A stretch of 64,000 bases of DNA from Marinibium conchae (GTDB lineage: Bacteria; Pseudomonadota; Gammaproteobacteria; Enterobacterales; Alteromonadaceae). Location of the stretch: positions 574,647 through 638,646 of the forward strand of contig NZ_JADNRN010000002.1 of NCBI RefSeq assembly GCF_015595035.1, given 5' to 3'. The notes under the pieces were generated by a model, which was given only the letters and a program-made list of their open reading frames with translations, was not told the origin of the DNA and ran no database searches. Numbering within the stretch: the stretch's first letter is position 1; the number at the start of each line of letters is the position of its first letter. Positions 1 to 9,553 of the stretch are shown here, in pieces. The position numbers and the translations under genes were made by a program.

Positions 1-2214
1 TATTCTTTGTTGCCTATCATCGACATCAATTTTATCTAATAGAGATCGATCTAGTTTCACCGTATTGTAATTAAATGCGGTAAGGTAAGAGAGCGAAGAG
101 TAGCCTGCGCCGAAATCATCAATAGCAACACGAAAGCCAAGCTCAGTCGCGTTTTCTATCCACTTCTTGGCCTGATTAAAATTCGCAACCAAGGTGGTTT
201 CTGTAATTTCAAGTTCAATACGACTAGGATGAACACGATGCTCCTTTAGTTTTTCTTCTAGGTATTCGATAGCGCGGTCGTTGCCTAACTGTGAAGGACT
301 AAGGTTGACTGAGATAACAATGTCATTTTTGCCAACGCTATCGAGATAGAGCACTTCCGTTATAACGTTCACTACAATCCACTCAAACAACAGGTTCATA
401 TTCTCGCTTTCTTCTAAGACATCTATAAACGTGGGGGGAGCGATAAAGCCAAGCTCTGGATGACGCCAACGACATAAGGCCTCCAACTTAGTCACTATTC
501 GCGTTTGACTATCGACGATAGGCTGATACACGAGAAAAAGTTGGCCCTCTGCAAGCGCGGAAACGAAATCATTTTTGATGGTAAAACGCAATTGCACTTG
601 AGCATGCATTGACTCATCGAAGAAGCGGTAACGATTTTTGCCTCCCTCTTTAGCTTGATACATCGCTATATCAGCGAAGCGAAGCAGTTGATCAGCATCG
701 ATATTCTCAGCATCCTCAACGGCAATTCCGATACTAGCGCTTATCGTTATATTGGTCTCATAGATATGAAAAGGTGCAGCAAACAACTGCACAACTGAGT
801 CAGCCATACTTACAAGGTCATCGTGTTTTTCATAGTTAGAAAAACCAATAACAAACTCATCGCCACCGATTCTGTATACTCGTATATGCTTATTTGATAC
901 TCCCTTGAGCCGATAGCCAATCTTTTTTAGCATAATGTCGCCTGCTTCATGCCCTAAGTTATCGTTGACAGGTTTAAAGCCATCTAGGTCTAGGAAGAAT
1001 AGAGCGACGTTGTGGGCGGTTTTCTTAAGCTTAATGCGTTGTAAGTCTTCTACCAGTACGTTTCGAGTATATAGCCCAGTGGTGCTATCGATAGTGGCTT
1101 GCCTTAATAAGCGCTTTTGCGATACATCTAGCTCATGCTCATAACCTTCGAGCATGTCTATCGCGTTAACAAACTCTTCTTCTAGCTCATAGAGTTCATC
1201 GCCAAACCTGCGCTTTCTCACTCTTCCAATACGAAAACGAGCAGTATTATATTCTTTATTGGCAATAAGCTTGGTGGCTCGACGCAGTTTATTGATTTGA
1301 GAAATTGGAATAATCGAAAAAGTGATAAGGGTGAGCAATATGCCAAGAGTCACCGCAACAAAAATAATAATAATTTGTTGTTTTTGTTGTGTTTGCTGAG
1401 CGATAAGGCTTGTAATGTCCCTTATAAATATTAGCTTTAGGGGATAACCAACGCTGTCAATTTGATCAAACCAAATGAAGAAAATTCCGTTATTTGTATC
1501 GAGTTCTAAGCCTTGTTCTTCTAATTGTTCTAACTGGCTAAGACTTAACTCTTGCCGCCTTAGAGGGTCCAGTGCGGCAGCGCTGGTAAGCAATTCAGTT
1601 GGATAGCGAAGTAGGCTAAGGTCGTCATTTACTGCAAGCTGGTTGGGTAATAGTATACCTATGTCACTACCGATGATTTGGTGCAAATGTTCTATTGCCG
1701 GTGCCAGATCGCCAACCAAGGTAAGTGCCCATTGTTGCGAGTTAAATGCGAGAGGAACCGTCGACGAAAGCTCACACTCGAGGTGACAAACAATGCTCGA
1801 TTGTGGACTTAGGTTTATTAATGCCTCTTGTTGCTGTGCAATAAGTTGTTTCTTAGGAAAGTTCCCAAGTTGGAAAGTCTGCTTACCTTCGCTAAGTGCC
1901 AAACCCGATAGGTTATAGCTGGTTCTTATTCGCGCCCATGTTTCTTGAAAATATAGTCTGCCCTGCTGAGGCGACATGGTGTTTAAACTGCCGAGGGCAA
2001 TCAATTCTTGCGAAGCGAGTATTTGTTCTTCTAGTTGTTTGTTCAGAAGTAAATTAGTGGTGCGAGTATGTCTGAATTTAATTTCATTAATTTGTTCGCT
2101 AAAACGTTTTGCTTGTTGCGCTGTCACAAAACCATAAGAAGCAGCAAGCGACACTATAGCAACTAGCGTTACCATCACGAGTGTCTTTGAGAGTAAGCCG
2201 CGGATTTGCATCAT
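1..2214 (-). CDS. Membrane GGDEF/EAL c-di-GMP enzyme (3' end cut by window)
   Basis: Reads in from the right and runs off the left edge; 738 codons are visible. The start is one of two adjacent ATGs at 2214/2211. Layout: TM helix near residues 12-30, a periplasmic region of about 240 residues, a second TM near 280-300, a HAMP-like linker, GGDEF (motif GGDEF intact near residue 450), then EAL (KLEAL near 577, ELEITET, DDFGAGYSSL, KLD). Both the diguanylate cyclase and phosphodiesterase signatures are therefore complete in the visible part. The inhibitory RxxD site is absent: NKHI lies where RxxD should precede GGDEF. Expected role: making or degrading c-di-GMP in response to a periplasmic signal. 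The net direction cannot be told from sequence. The distal EAL end is outside the window. Confidence 0.9.
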   Translation of the reverse strand, partial: MMQIRGLLSKTLVMVTLVAIVSLAASYGFVTAQQAKRFSEQINEIKFRHTRTTNLLLNKQLEEQILASQELIALGSLNTMSPQQGRLYFQETWARIRTSYNLSGLALSEGKQTFQLGNFPKKQLIAQQQEALINLSPQSSIVCHLECELSSTVPLAFNSQQWALTLVGDLAPAIEHLHQIIGSDIGILLPNQLAVNDDLSLLRYPTELLTSAAALDPLRRQELSLSQLEQLEEQGLELDTNNGIFFIWFDQIDSVGYPLKLIFIRDITSLIAQQTQQKQQIIIIFVAVTLGILLTLITFSIIPISQINKLRRATKLIANKEYNTARFRIGRVRKRRFGDELYELEEEFVNAIDMLEGYEHELDVSQKRLLRQATIDSTTGLYTRNVLVEDLQRIKLKKTAHNVALFFLDLDGFKPVNDNLGHEAGDIMLKKIGYRLKGVSNKHIRVYRIGGDEFVIGFSNYEKHDDLVSMADSVVQLFAAPFHIYETNITISASIGIAVEDAENIDADQLLRFADIAMYQAKEGGKNRYRFFDESMHAQVQLRFTIKNDFVSALAEGQLFLVYQPIVDSQTRIVTKLEALCRWRHPELGFIAPPTFIDVLEESENMNLLFEWIVVNVITEVLYLDSVGKNDIVISVNLSPSQLGNDRAIEYLEEKLKEHRVHPSRIELEITETTLVANFNQAKKWIENATELGFRVAIDDFGAGYSSLSYLTAFNYNTVKLDRSLLDKIDVDDRQQRI

Positions 2215-2342
2215 GATGTTAGATGAAGAGCCTTATTTGAATGTTGTTCGGTATTAAAACAAGCATCTTTAGTCAGATCGCATTCTTCAATTACTGTAAT
2301 ATATATTATCGACCAGCGACAGAAAATAGTGAAATGTAATAA

Positions 2343-3173
2343 CTAGTTATTTGAATCGAATATCGCTAGTAATTCTTTAACGGGTTTTCTCGTTGATGCG
2401 TTTTGACTGATAAAGCGTTTGGCGCTGAAGCTTTTTATTTTTGCATCTTTGTAAAACTCCCTAGTAAGCGCAGTGTCATGGTTGCTAATCACAATAGTTA
2501 GCTTTTTTTCTTTGACCAGTTTTGACGCGAGATCACCTAGTTCCCTTTGATCTTCTATGGTAAATCCATTTGCTGCGTATTGAGTGAAGGATGCAGTCTT
2601 ACTGATTGGTATGTAAGGGGGATCGCAATATATAACGGTTTCTTCAGGTGCTTGAAGCATACTTTCTTTATAATTTAGATTAGTGAATGAGGCGTTTTTA
2701 AATCGTTTAGCAAATTGAAGGATTTCTTGAGAGGGTAGCTTCGGCTTTACATATCGACCAAAAGGGACATTAAAGCCTCCCTTGCTATTATACCTGCATA
2801 AACCATTGTAGCCGTGTCGATTCAAGTAAACAAAAAGTACTGCGCGCCTGAACGGATCTGTGGTGTTATTGAACTCCGCTCGTTTCTGATAATAAAATTC
2901 TGACAAGTTAGTGCTCGCAACAAACATCGGCGCTAAAGCTTCAGTAAATGCAATGGGTTGCTGTTGCACTATATTGTATAGAGAGACTAAATCGGTATTG
3001 ATATCGTTAAGTTGATATTGATTGAATTCGGCATTCAGTGATACCGAGCCAGCGCCGAAAAACGGCTCAATTAGCAGTTCAGCTTTAGGCAAGCTTGGGA
3101 TAATTTTATCTAGCAGCGAGTACTTACCGCCGGCCCATTTTAGAAAGGCTCTATTTCTTTTTATTTTTTGCAC
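2343..3173 (-). CDS. dam: DNA adenine methyltransferase Dam (GATC)
   Basis: 276 aa, the usual Dam size. The N-terminus has the FLKWAGGK motif (residues 10-17), then FFGAGS (38-43) of the S-adenosylmethionine pocket, and the catalytic DPPY at 184-187. Dam methylates the adenine N6 of GATC and directs mismatch repair, replication timing and gene expression. It is the last gene of the aroK-aroB-damX-dam cluster on the minus strand, the same order as in enterobacteria and vibrios, 68 bp after damX. A 14-bp palindrome overlaps the stop codon but has no T-run and is probably incidental. Confidence 0.95.
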   Translation of the reverse strand: MQKIKRNRAFLKWAGGKYSLLDKIIPSLPKAELLIEPFFGAGSVSLNAEFNQYQLNDINTDLVSLYNIVQQQPIAFTEALAPMFVASTNLSEFYYQKRAEFNNTTDPFRRAVLFVYLNRHGYNGLCRYNSKGGFNVPFGRYVKPKLPSQEILQFAKRFKNASFTNLNYKESMLQAPEETVIYCDPPYIPISKTASFTQYAANGFTIEDQRELGDLASKLVKEKKLTIVISNHDTALTREFYKDAKIKSFSAKRFISQNASTRKPVKELLAIFDSNN

Positions 3174-3241
3174 AGCAACCAGAACAAATTGGAGTGTAAT
3201 GATATGCGCTAAGATAACATAAAAATGCTGAATTCACTGAC

Positions 3242-4636
3242 TTATTGCCTATTGCCAATTTCTTGTTTGACCTGCCGTAGATCTTTTGCAAATGGTTGCA
3301 TGTTTTGAATAGTTGCTGGTAATCTGCTAACTTCCTCTCTTGCTTCTTCTATGCTTACAAATGATTGATTTAGCAATACAACGTGCCAAGAGCCCCCATA
3401 ACGAGTAGTTTCATATACCCATACTGAGTCCGATAGATTATTGTCGACGATAAATTCGTTGAGTACTGATAAGTCTTTAATGCCTGAGAGTTGAAGTAAT
3501 ATGGCGGGTTCAGATAAGCCCAAAATACGTGTCTCATCGAAAGAAAAGTTATTATCCTGTTGCGGACTTTCACTCATATCTGCTGATGAGGAATTGTCGA
3601 TTGTATCTTCTTGCGCTAAAAGACCGTCGCCGAGTTGTTCATCTAGTTGCTCAACACTGAGAATGTCAGGTACTGCAAAATCGCTACGTAGTTCTTCCAC
3701 CTTATCCTCACTCGCTTTTTTTGCATCCTCCCAAGTACTAACAAGTTCAATGGGCGCCGTACTTTGTTTGCTAGTATCTTCAAGTTCATCGCTAGCGATA
3801 GGGCTAATAAGTTCACTATCAGTGCTTTCAATAGGCGCTGTAGGGGCGGCGGAAGGCTCCAATAACTGATTTTGCTGGTCTAAAGCTAGGTTTTTTTCCG
3901 CAAGTTCGTCCTGAACTAAGCTCTCCTTCATTTCTAATTCACCGGTTTTAACAAAGTGCTTTACCTGTTGGGGATACTGCCAGGTCATTAAGCCAACAAA
4001 AACCACTAAAAGTAGAAACAATATTGTAATAATGAACCACTTTTGCGAAACGAGAGGTGCATCGTCAAATTTGGCGTAGCTAAAACGTGATGCTCGGTCA
4101 TCAGATAAGAGAATTTCCAGGGCCTGTAAGTCGAAGGATGTTTCGGCGCTAACGGATTGCGACGAGAGCAGTATGGGGCGATTGCGGTTCTTTTTAGGTA
4201 ACCACTTTTTAGCTTTTTCTGCCCAAGCCGTTTCACCGAATAAAATCACATTAACATGATGCTCGGCGGAGAGCTTTTTGCTGTCACAAACCCAGTCCCA
4301 AAGTTCCTGTAAAAAACCATTTGGTAGCATCTGAGCTTGCTTAATACAAAGCAAAAAGGGGCCTTGCTGCTCGTGCAATTTTTTCAAAAGTTCTTTAAGC
4401 GGTTTGTTAAAGCTACCTAGCTTTATGCCCATGAGCTGTCTACAAATGATTCTTCTGAAATCAGCAGATTCCATTGATAACTCTGCAGTGAAATAGGAAA
4501 TCTCGGTGTTTTCCTGTTGGATTGACAAAAATTCTTCCAAGGAGCGCTGCTGTTGGGCGATAGTATCGCCACTCACGAAAATAAGTTGTGAGGAATAATT
4601 GATTAGATGTTTCAGCCGTTCTTGTAGTTCAGACAA
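3242..4636 (-). CDS. damX: DamX-like SPOR-domain cell-division protein
   Basis: 464 aa. The start codon is TTG, preceded by AAGGGA eight bases upstream, which supports this rare start. Residues 1-190 resemble a degenerate AAA-type domain: the place where a Walker A loop would be (VSGDTIAQQQ) lacks the GKS/T. One TM helix lies at 200-219, followed by a long acidic, Ser/Pro-rich periplasmic linker and a C-terminal SPOR domain (about 375-455) that binds denuded peptidoglycan at the septum. Family knowledge places DamX at the division ring. It lies between aroB and dam as in E. coli. Confidence 0.88.
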   Translation of the reverse strand: MSELQERLKHLINYSSQLIFVSGDTIAQQQRSLEEFLSIQQENTEISYFTAELSMESADFRRIICRQLMGIKLGSFNKPLKELLKKLHEQQGPFLLCIKQAQMLPNGFLQELWDWVCDSKKLSAEHHVNVILFGETAWAEKAKKWLPKKNRNRPILLSSQSVSAETSFDLQALEILLSDDRASRFSYAKFDDAPLVSQKWFIITILFLLLVVFVGLMTWQYPQQVKHFVKTGELEMKESLVQDELAEKNLALDQQNQLLEPSAAPTAPIESTDSELISPIASDELEDTSKQSTAPIELVSTWEDAKKASEDKVEELRSDFAVPDILSVEQLDEQLGDGLLAQEDTIDNSSSADMSESPQQDNNFSFDETRILGLSEPAILLQLSGIKDLSVLNEFIVDNNLSDSVWVYETTRYGGSWHVVLLNQSFVSIEEAREEVSRLPATIQNMQPFAKDLRQVKQEIGNRQ

Positions 4637-4679
4637 GAATTTGTTCCCTTAAAAGTGTCGCTGGTTTAGTCGCAGGTCA

Positions 4680-5753
4680 CTAGCCAAGAAGCGTTTCGAG
4701 CTCGCTTTCGCTAACGTCATCTACTACCTTTGCACAACCTACAGCCGTTGGCAGGATAAACCGCATTGTGCCAGAAAGTACCTTTTTGTCATGTTTCATG
4801 TGATTAATGTAGCATTCACTGTTCATTTCTACAGGCCCAGTGATAGGTAGATTAAACTGCTTTAGTAAATTTTCAATACGCAAAACATCTTTTGGTGAGA
4901 GCCATTCGCGCATCGCCGCTAGTTTTGCAGCCAGCACCATTCCGGCTGCAACAGCTTCACCATGCAACCAAACACCATAGCCTTTTTCCGCTTCAATGGC
5001 GTGGCCGAATGTATGACCAAGGTTGAGTAGTGCTCTCACGCCATGTTCCTTCTCATCCAGATTAACGACTTCCGCTTTTATTTCGCAGCATCGGGTAATG
5101 ATGTAACGAAGTGCATCTGGGTCTCTGTTCTTCAGCGCGACAAGGTTTTGCTCTAACCAGTTAAAGAAATTAGCATCGTACATAATGCCATATTTTATTA
5201 CCTCGGCCATTCCTGCTGAAAATTCTCGATCTGGTAAGGTACTCAGTGAGTTAGTATCTATGAAAACAGCCTTGGGTTGATAGAACGCGCCAATCATGTT
5301 TTTGCCCAAGGGATGATTAACGGCTGTCTTGCCGCCTACTGATGAGTCAACTTGAGAGAGTAGTGTTGTAGGTACCTGAATAAAGGGTATGCCTCGTTGG
5401 TAACATGACGCTGCAAACCCGCCCATATCACCAATCACGCCTCCACCTAAGGCTAGTAAAGTAGTATCGCGGGCAGCCCTATTTTCAAGCAGTGAACTCA
5501 GTATCTTTTCCAGGTAAGCTAGGGTTTTATATTGTTCACCATCAGGCAAAACAATATCGAACGTGCTTATGTTGTTGTTTCTTAGATTCGCCTTGATGCT
5601 CTCGAGGTATAAAGGGGCAACAGTCTCATTGGTGACTATCGCACACTGCTTTCCGGCTATCGCAGATAGCAAAAAACTGGTTTGCGAGAACAAACCAGTT
5701 TCGATGTATATAGGGTAGCTTCGCTCACCCAAATCGAGATGTAATGTGGGCAT
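4680..5753 (-). CDS. aroB: 3-dehydroquinate synthase
   Basis: 357 aa, close to the usual 360. It converts DAHP to 3-dehydroquinate, the second step of the shikimate pathway, with NAD+ and a divalent metal. Visible family motifs are [11 protein letters not shown] (NAD site), [11 protein letters not shown] and the metal-ligand segment [11 protein letters not shown]. The ATG at 5753 has AAGGAAG at good spacing. It is 66 bp downstream of aroK and 43 bp upstream of damX, consistent with one transcript. Confidence 0.96.
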   Translation of the reverse strand: MPTLHLDLGERSYPIYIETGLFSQTSFLLSAIAGKQCAIVTNETVAPLYLESIKANLRNNNISTFDIVLPDGEQYKTLAYLEKILSSLLENRAARDTTLLALGGGVIGDMGGFAASCYQRGIPFIQVPTTLLSQVDSSVGGKTAVNHPLGKNMIGAFYQPKAVFIDTNSLSTLPDREFSAGMAEVIKYGIMYDANFFNWLEQNLVALKNRDPDALRYIITRCCEIKAEVVNLDEKEHGVRALLNLGHTFGHAIEAEKGYGVWLHGEAVAAGMVLAAKLAAMREWLSPKDVLRIENLLKQFNLPITGPVEMNSECYINHMKHDKKVLSGTMRFILPTAVGCAKVVDDVSESELETLLG

Positions 5754-5821
5754 AGTTAACTTCCTTATCTTTTTGTTCTAGGTATTTCTGCAATATGCAG
5801 CTGCTATTTGTAGCTACAAAC

Positions 5822-6337
5822 CTACAGTCCGATTTTACCAATGATTTGGTTCGCAACTGCTCTGGCACTTTGGTCGTCAGTTTCAACAACATAGTCTGCC
5901 ACTTCGGTATAAAGCGGATTGCGCTCTTCTGCCAAACTACGCAGCACTTGCTCAGGATCGTTGTTTTGTAGTAGGGGACGTCTTTTGTCTCTTTGTGTAC
6001 GTGCAACTTGCTTGTCGATTGTGGTTTGTAGGTACACAACTATCCCTCTAGCAGAAAGGCGATTCCTCACTGCTTTCGACACGATGGAACCTCCGCCTGT
6101 TGCCAGTACTATTCCCTGTTTGTCGGTGAGGTCATTGATGATACCTTCTTCTCTCTTTCTGAATCCATCCTCACCCTCAAGATCAAATATCCAAGCGATG
6201 TCAGCACCAGTTCTGCGCTCAATTTCTTGGTCAGAATCAAAAAAGTCTAAGTGTAGTTCGTCGGCGAGGTGCCTTCCAATAGTACTCTTGCCAGCGCCCA
6301 TAGGACCCACAAGGAAGATATTACGTTTTTCAGCCAT
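5822..6337 (-). CDS. aroK: Shikimate kinase I
   Basis: 171 aa from the start at 6337 ([11 protein letters not shown], matching the E. coli AroK N-terminus as I recall it; E. coli is 173 aa). The frame is open upstream to an ATG at 6439, but that ATG lacks a well-placed Shine-Dalgarno and would add 34 unalignable residues. The Walker A motif GPMGAGKST is at 11-19, the shikimate-binding segment around DSDQEIE, and ATGGGS near 80. It phosphorylates shikimate with ATP. First gene of the aroK-aroB-damX-dam group, with a candidate promoter at 6483-6512. Confidence 0.94.
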   Translation of the reverse strand: MAEKRNIFLVGPMGAGKSTIGRHLADELHLDFFDSDQEIERRTGADIAWIFDLEGEDGFRKREEGIINDLTDKQGIVLATGGGSIVSKAVRNRLSARGIVVYLQTTIDKQVARTQRDKRRPLLQNNDPEQVLRSLAEERNPLYTEVADYVVETDDQSARAVANQIIGKIGL

Positions 6338-6482
6338 GTCTGATAAATTCACATTTTTAATATATGATTGAAATTGGTAATTTGTTTTTTCTTTACCAAC
6401 TTTAACTACCACACCGATGAAGTGGAGAATGAATGCCATCAGTGCGAACGAATAATTTCCTCATTGGAAAATCTATGTGCTG

Positions 6483-6512
6483 ATTATCTCAATTAATTGG
6501 CGCGTTATGCAA
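6483..6512 (-). promoter_or_regulatory. Candidate sigma-70 promoter for aroK operon
   Basis: On the minus strand, TTGCAT (6512-6507), an 18-bp spacer and GATAAT (6488-6483; 5 of 6 matches to the -10 consensus). It lies between the pil-operon terminator and aroK, leaving a leader of about 140 nt. Seen by eye only; the -35 match is modest. Confidence 0.4.
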
Positions 6513-6550
6513 GCTTTCTTATGCATTAGCACTTTAAAACCGGATATCAA

Positions 6551-6584
6551 AAACAAAAAAGAGTGGAAGTAATACTTCCACTCT
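6551..6584 (-). terminator. Intrinsic terminator of the pilMNOPQ operon
   Basis: Perfect 11-bp inverted repeat (AGAGTGGAAGT / ACTTCCACTCT, 6560-6570 and 6574-6584) with a 3-base loop, followed on the minus strand by TTTTTTGTTT. It is placed 56 bp after the pilQ stop, so it ends the pil transcript before the aroK promoter. With the candidate promoter it explains most of the gene-free 303 bp between pilQ and aroK; I see nothing else there. Confidence 0.9.
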
Positions 6585-6640
6585 ATATCTTTTACGTAAT
6601 TACAATAAAAAGCGATTTAAGCGCGGTTTATTTCTACGTC

Positions 6641-8401
6641 TTATAGCGATTCTTCAATGATTTTTGGCGTTACAAATATCAGTAATTCACGCTTCTGCTC
6701 AATTGCGGTTGTTGACTTGAACAAGTTACCAACATAGGGCAAATCTCCCAACAATGGCACTTTCGATACATCATTAGTACTAACTTGTTGGAATATGCCA
6801 CCGAGTACGATTGTTTCACCATTTTCAACCAGTACTTGAGTACTAATTTCTTGTGTATCAATAGCAATCGCTGGCCCTGTTGATGTTGAAACAGTGTCCC
6901 CGCGAGTATCCTGAGTAACCACCAGATTCAATATGATACGATTATCAGGCGTTATCTGTGGAGTGACTTTTAGGCTAAGAACCGCTTTCTTAAATTCCAC
7001 CGATGTTGCGCCACTTGAAGTTGCTTGTACAAAGGGAATTTCTGTACCCTGCTCAATGTATGCTTCCTGCTGGTTGGCAACAGTAATACGTGGGCTAGCA
7101 ATAATTTCCCCTTTATTTTCTGATTCTAATGCGCTTAGCTCAAGATCAAGGATGTTGCCATCGACCAAGTTGGCAATTTGAAAACCAATAGTACCTGCTG
7201 CACTGGCAACGGGTAGGTTGACATTTAACCGATCGCCAATATCAGGAACAAGACCTTGCCCCGCCGTATCAGCACCTACTATAGAACCTGAGGTATTAGA
7301 ATCGCTTCCCGATCCAGTGAAGCCCCAACGAACGCCCAATTGCTCATCAACGTTGTCACGAACGGTTACCATGCGTGACTCGATGAGTACTTGTTTAACC
7401 GGTACGTCAAGTGCATCTATTACTTTCCTGGCTTCGTCAATACTCTCTTGAGTATCACGGAGTAAAAGAGTGTTGGTTCTGCTATCTACCGTCACTGTTC
7501 CACGGCTTGACAGAATACCACCATCTGTCGTTTTAAGTATGGTTGCGATGTCTTCAGCGGTTGCGTAGTTTATTTCGATGTTAGCTGCTTTTAGCTCGGC
7601 TAAGTCTTGCACCTGCTGCTTTGATTGCAGTTGCTGAGTTTCACGGGCAGTCAGTTCTTCGGTAGGCGCGACTAACAAAATGTTGCCTTCTAGTCTTTTG
7701 TCCAAACCACGAATCTTGAGGATCATGTCAAGTGCTTGGTCCCACGGTACACCAGAGAGTGTGATCGTCACATTACCCGCCACGGTGTCAGTCGTAACTA
7801 AGTTAAAGCCATTAACTTGAGCAATAATCTGTAAAACTTGGCGCACTGGCACGTCTTGGAAATCAAGTGATATTGGCTCCCCTTCGTATGCAGTCTCTTG
7901 TGTTTGTTCAACTTCGTCTTTGGTTAATGGGGTAACAGCAAGCGTAATAGTGTTGTCTTCTTCGCTCTTGCGAATCCTAACCACACCATCGTAAACAATC
8001 TCGACTTTAGCAGTATCGGCGTCTTGAAAGGTTTCAATGCTTTTCACCGCAGTACCAAATTGACTCACATCTACTTCAACATACTGATCGTCTGCAAGTA
8101 CCGTTTTCTTCAGCGTGAGTGTAACAGACCCCTTTGCCTCTATTACGTTAGCGACAGGGCTGCGCCTGTCAAAACCAATTATTACATTGCCTGTTGTAGC
8201 TGAACGGTTGAAGTCGATGCTTGTTAGGGTTGATGTGTTTTCCAAAAGCTTGTCGCCGGCTGGGTCGACGAGGTCGACTAGCTTAGCTGGCTCCTGAGCA
8301 ACTGCGCCCAAGCTAAAAACCGCTAAAACAAATGCTACAACTAGGAGCCAGTTTGGTCTGTTGCCATTTAAGCGCTTATTGAAAATATATTTATCAGACA
8401 T
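6641..8401 (-). CDS. pilQ: Type IV pilus secretin PilQ
   Basis: 586 aa, shorter than the roughly 700 aa of Pseudomonas PilQ because only one AMIN (peptidoglycan-binding) domain is visible (about 45-135). A signal peptide ends near AVAQ at residue 36. Then come an STN-type domain (about 170-235, SLDFQDVPVRQVLQIIAQ), a NolW/N1 repeat (about 265-330) and the C-terminal secretin core with the conserved LVENGETIVLGGIF segment. It forms the outer-membrane ring through which the pilus passes. The start overlaps the end of pilP by 8 bp. Last gene of pilMNOPQ. Confidence 0.95.
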   Translation of the reverse strand: MSDKYIFNKRLNGNRPNWLLVVAFVLAVFSLGAVAQEPAKLVDLVDPAGDKLLENTSTLTSIDFNRSATTGNVIIGFDRRSPVANVIEAKGSVTLTLKKTVLADDQYVEVDVSQFGTAVKSIETFQDADTAKVEIVYDGVVRIRKSEEDNTITLAVTPLTKDEVEQTQETAYEGEPISLDFQDVPVRQVLQIIAQVNGFNLVTTDTVAGNVTITLSGVPWDQALDMILKIRGLDKRLEGNILLVAPTEELTARETQQLQSKQQVQDLAELKAANIEINYATAEDIATILKTTDGGILSSRGTVTVDSRTNTLLLRDTQESIDEARKVIDALDVPVKQVLIESRMVTVRDNVDEQLGVRWGFTGSGSDSNTSGSIVGADTAGQGLVPDIGDRLNVNLPVASAAGTIGFQIANLVDGNILDLELSALESENKGEIIASPRITVANQQEAYIEQGTEIPFVQATSSGATSVEFKKAVLSLKVTPQITPDNRIILNLVVTQDTRGDTVSTSTGPAIAIDTQEISTQVLVENGETIVLGGIFQQVSTNDVSKVPLLGDLPYVGNLFKSTTAIEQKRELLIFVTPKIIEESL

Positions 8402-8942
8402 TGTTGTTTTCCCCAGTTATTGATGACATGGTTAATGTGGCGTTTTTTGTTTTCCAACAACCAGCACCGTCAGGTATCATTTCTTCAATAACCACTTCTT
8501 TTTCCGTTATGTTAGTAATTTTTCCGAAAAACAGGCCAATGTGTTGACCACGTTTCGCTTTGTGTAAACTGCCATCATTGGCTTGAATAAGGGCATATTG
8601 TTGTCCTGCTATAGAGAAGACTCCAGTCATCTGTAAAGCGTCTATACCATATGCCTCTAGTTTTTCTTTTTGTCTCTGTCTGTTTGGCTGCGAACAATTT
8701 GCCGTTTGGACTTCAACCGGACCTGAAGCGTCATTGCGTTGCTGAAACCTCTGAAAAGGGCTACGCAAGTCGGAAGCTTCATAATCGACAGGGTCTAATT
8801 GCACGAACTCTGGATAAGGTTCAATGCTCACATTTGTATTTGCTTTGACACTTTCTGTGTATGCAATTAAGTCGTCTATTTGGGCGCTACAGGCTCCCAA
8901 ACCTAAACAAATAGGGAGTAATAGTAAGGATTTCTTCATCAT
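8394..8942 (-). CDS. pilP: Type IV pilus lipoprotein PilP
   Basis: 182 aa. A lipoprotein signal peptide is clear: basic start, hydrophobic core, lipobox LGAC with Cys at 18. The C-terminal half carries the PilP beta-domain (GVFSIAGQQYALIQANDGSLHKAKRGQHIG). PilP links the inner-membrane PilMNO platform to the PilQ secretin. It overlaps pilO by 4 bp and pilQ by 8 bp, so translation is probably coupled. Confidence 0.94.
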   Translation of the reverse strand: MMKKSLLLLPICLGLGACSAQIDDLIAYTESVKANTNVSIEPYPEFVQLDPVDYEASDLRSPFQRFQQRNDASGPVEVQTANCSQPNRQRQKEKLEAYGIDALQMTGVFSIAGQQYALIQANDGSLHKAKRGQHIGLFFGKITNITEKEVVIEEMIPDGAGCWKTKNATLTMSSITGENNNV

Positions 8943-9553
8943 TTCTCCTCCCCGTCAGTTTTAGTGTCAGTGCCTGCGGAGCGGTAGGTTCTTGCCTGCA
9001 TTTTTAAACTTAATTCGCCCCGATTATTCACGATATCAAAATCGTGCAGAGTAACAATTCTCGGCAAATTGGCGACGTTCGAAGCAAATTGTCCGAATTC
9101 ATGATAATTTCCAGCAACTTCTAGTTGAATAGGTAATTCCGTGTAAAACTCCTTCGGGTCCTCTTGCTGCCAATTAAGCAGTTTGAATGATAGTCCAGCA
9201 TCAGTTCCGACAAAAGTAATATCGTCTAAAAGACCAGGCGTTTCATTGCTTGTAGGTAAGGTCTTAAGCATCGATGAAAAATCCTTTTCAATCCGCACTA
9301 ATTGCTCTTCATAAGCGTTTAGATTTACGGCGATGCGATATTTTGATTCGAACACATTTCTCAGTTCAGATTCTTTATTTTTTGCTGAGTCAAGCTGCGG
9401 TAATTTACTACTGATGATTGCGTAATAGCAAATTGCACTAACCACAACTATACAAAAAATTGCCACAACTGTTTTAATTTCTTTAGGCCAGATGGCGACC
9501 TGTTCGAAGTCTAAATCGTTGACTTCCTTTAATTTTGAAAAATCAAAAGCCAT
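8939..9553 (-). CDS. pilO: Type IV pilus inner-membrane protein PilO
   Basis: 204 aa with one N-terminal TM helix (about 28-48), a coiled coil and a C-terminal ferredoxin-like periplasmic domain. This is the PilO architecture. It pairs with PilN in the alignment subcomplex of the pilus machine. It overlaps pilN by one base and pilP by four. Confidence 0.93.
   Translation of the reverse strand: MAFDFSKLKEVNDLDFEQVAIWPKEIKTVVAIFCIVVVSAICYYAIISSKLPQLDSAKNKESELRNVFESKYRIAVNLNAYEEQLVRIEKDFSSMLKTLPTSNETPGLLDDITFVGTDAGLSFKLLNWQQEDPKEFYTELPIQLEVAGNYHEFGQFASNVANLPRIVTLHDFDIVNNRGELSLKMQARTYRSAGTDTKTDGEEK

Noticed and set aside
2338-2351. 14-bp AT-rich palindrome over the dam stop codon as a terminator
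   Set aside because: It has no loop, little GC and no T-run; chance palindromes of this composition are common.
5822-6439. 205-residue version of shikimate kinase starting at 6439
   Set aside because: The extra 34 residues have no family counterpart and the ATG lacks a properly spaced ribosome-binding site; [11 protein letters not shown] at 6337 matches known AroK starts.
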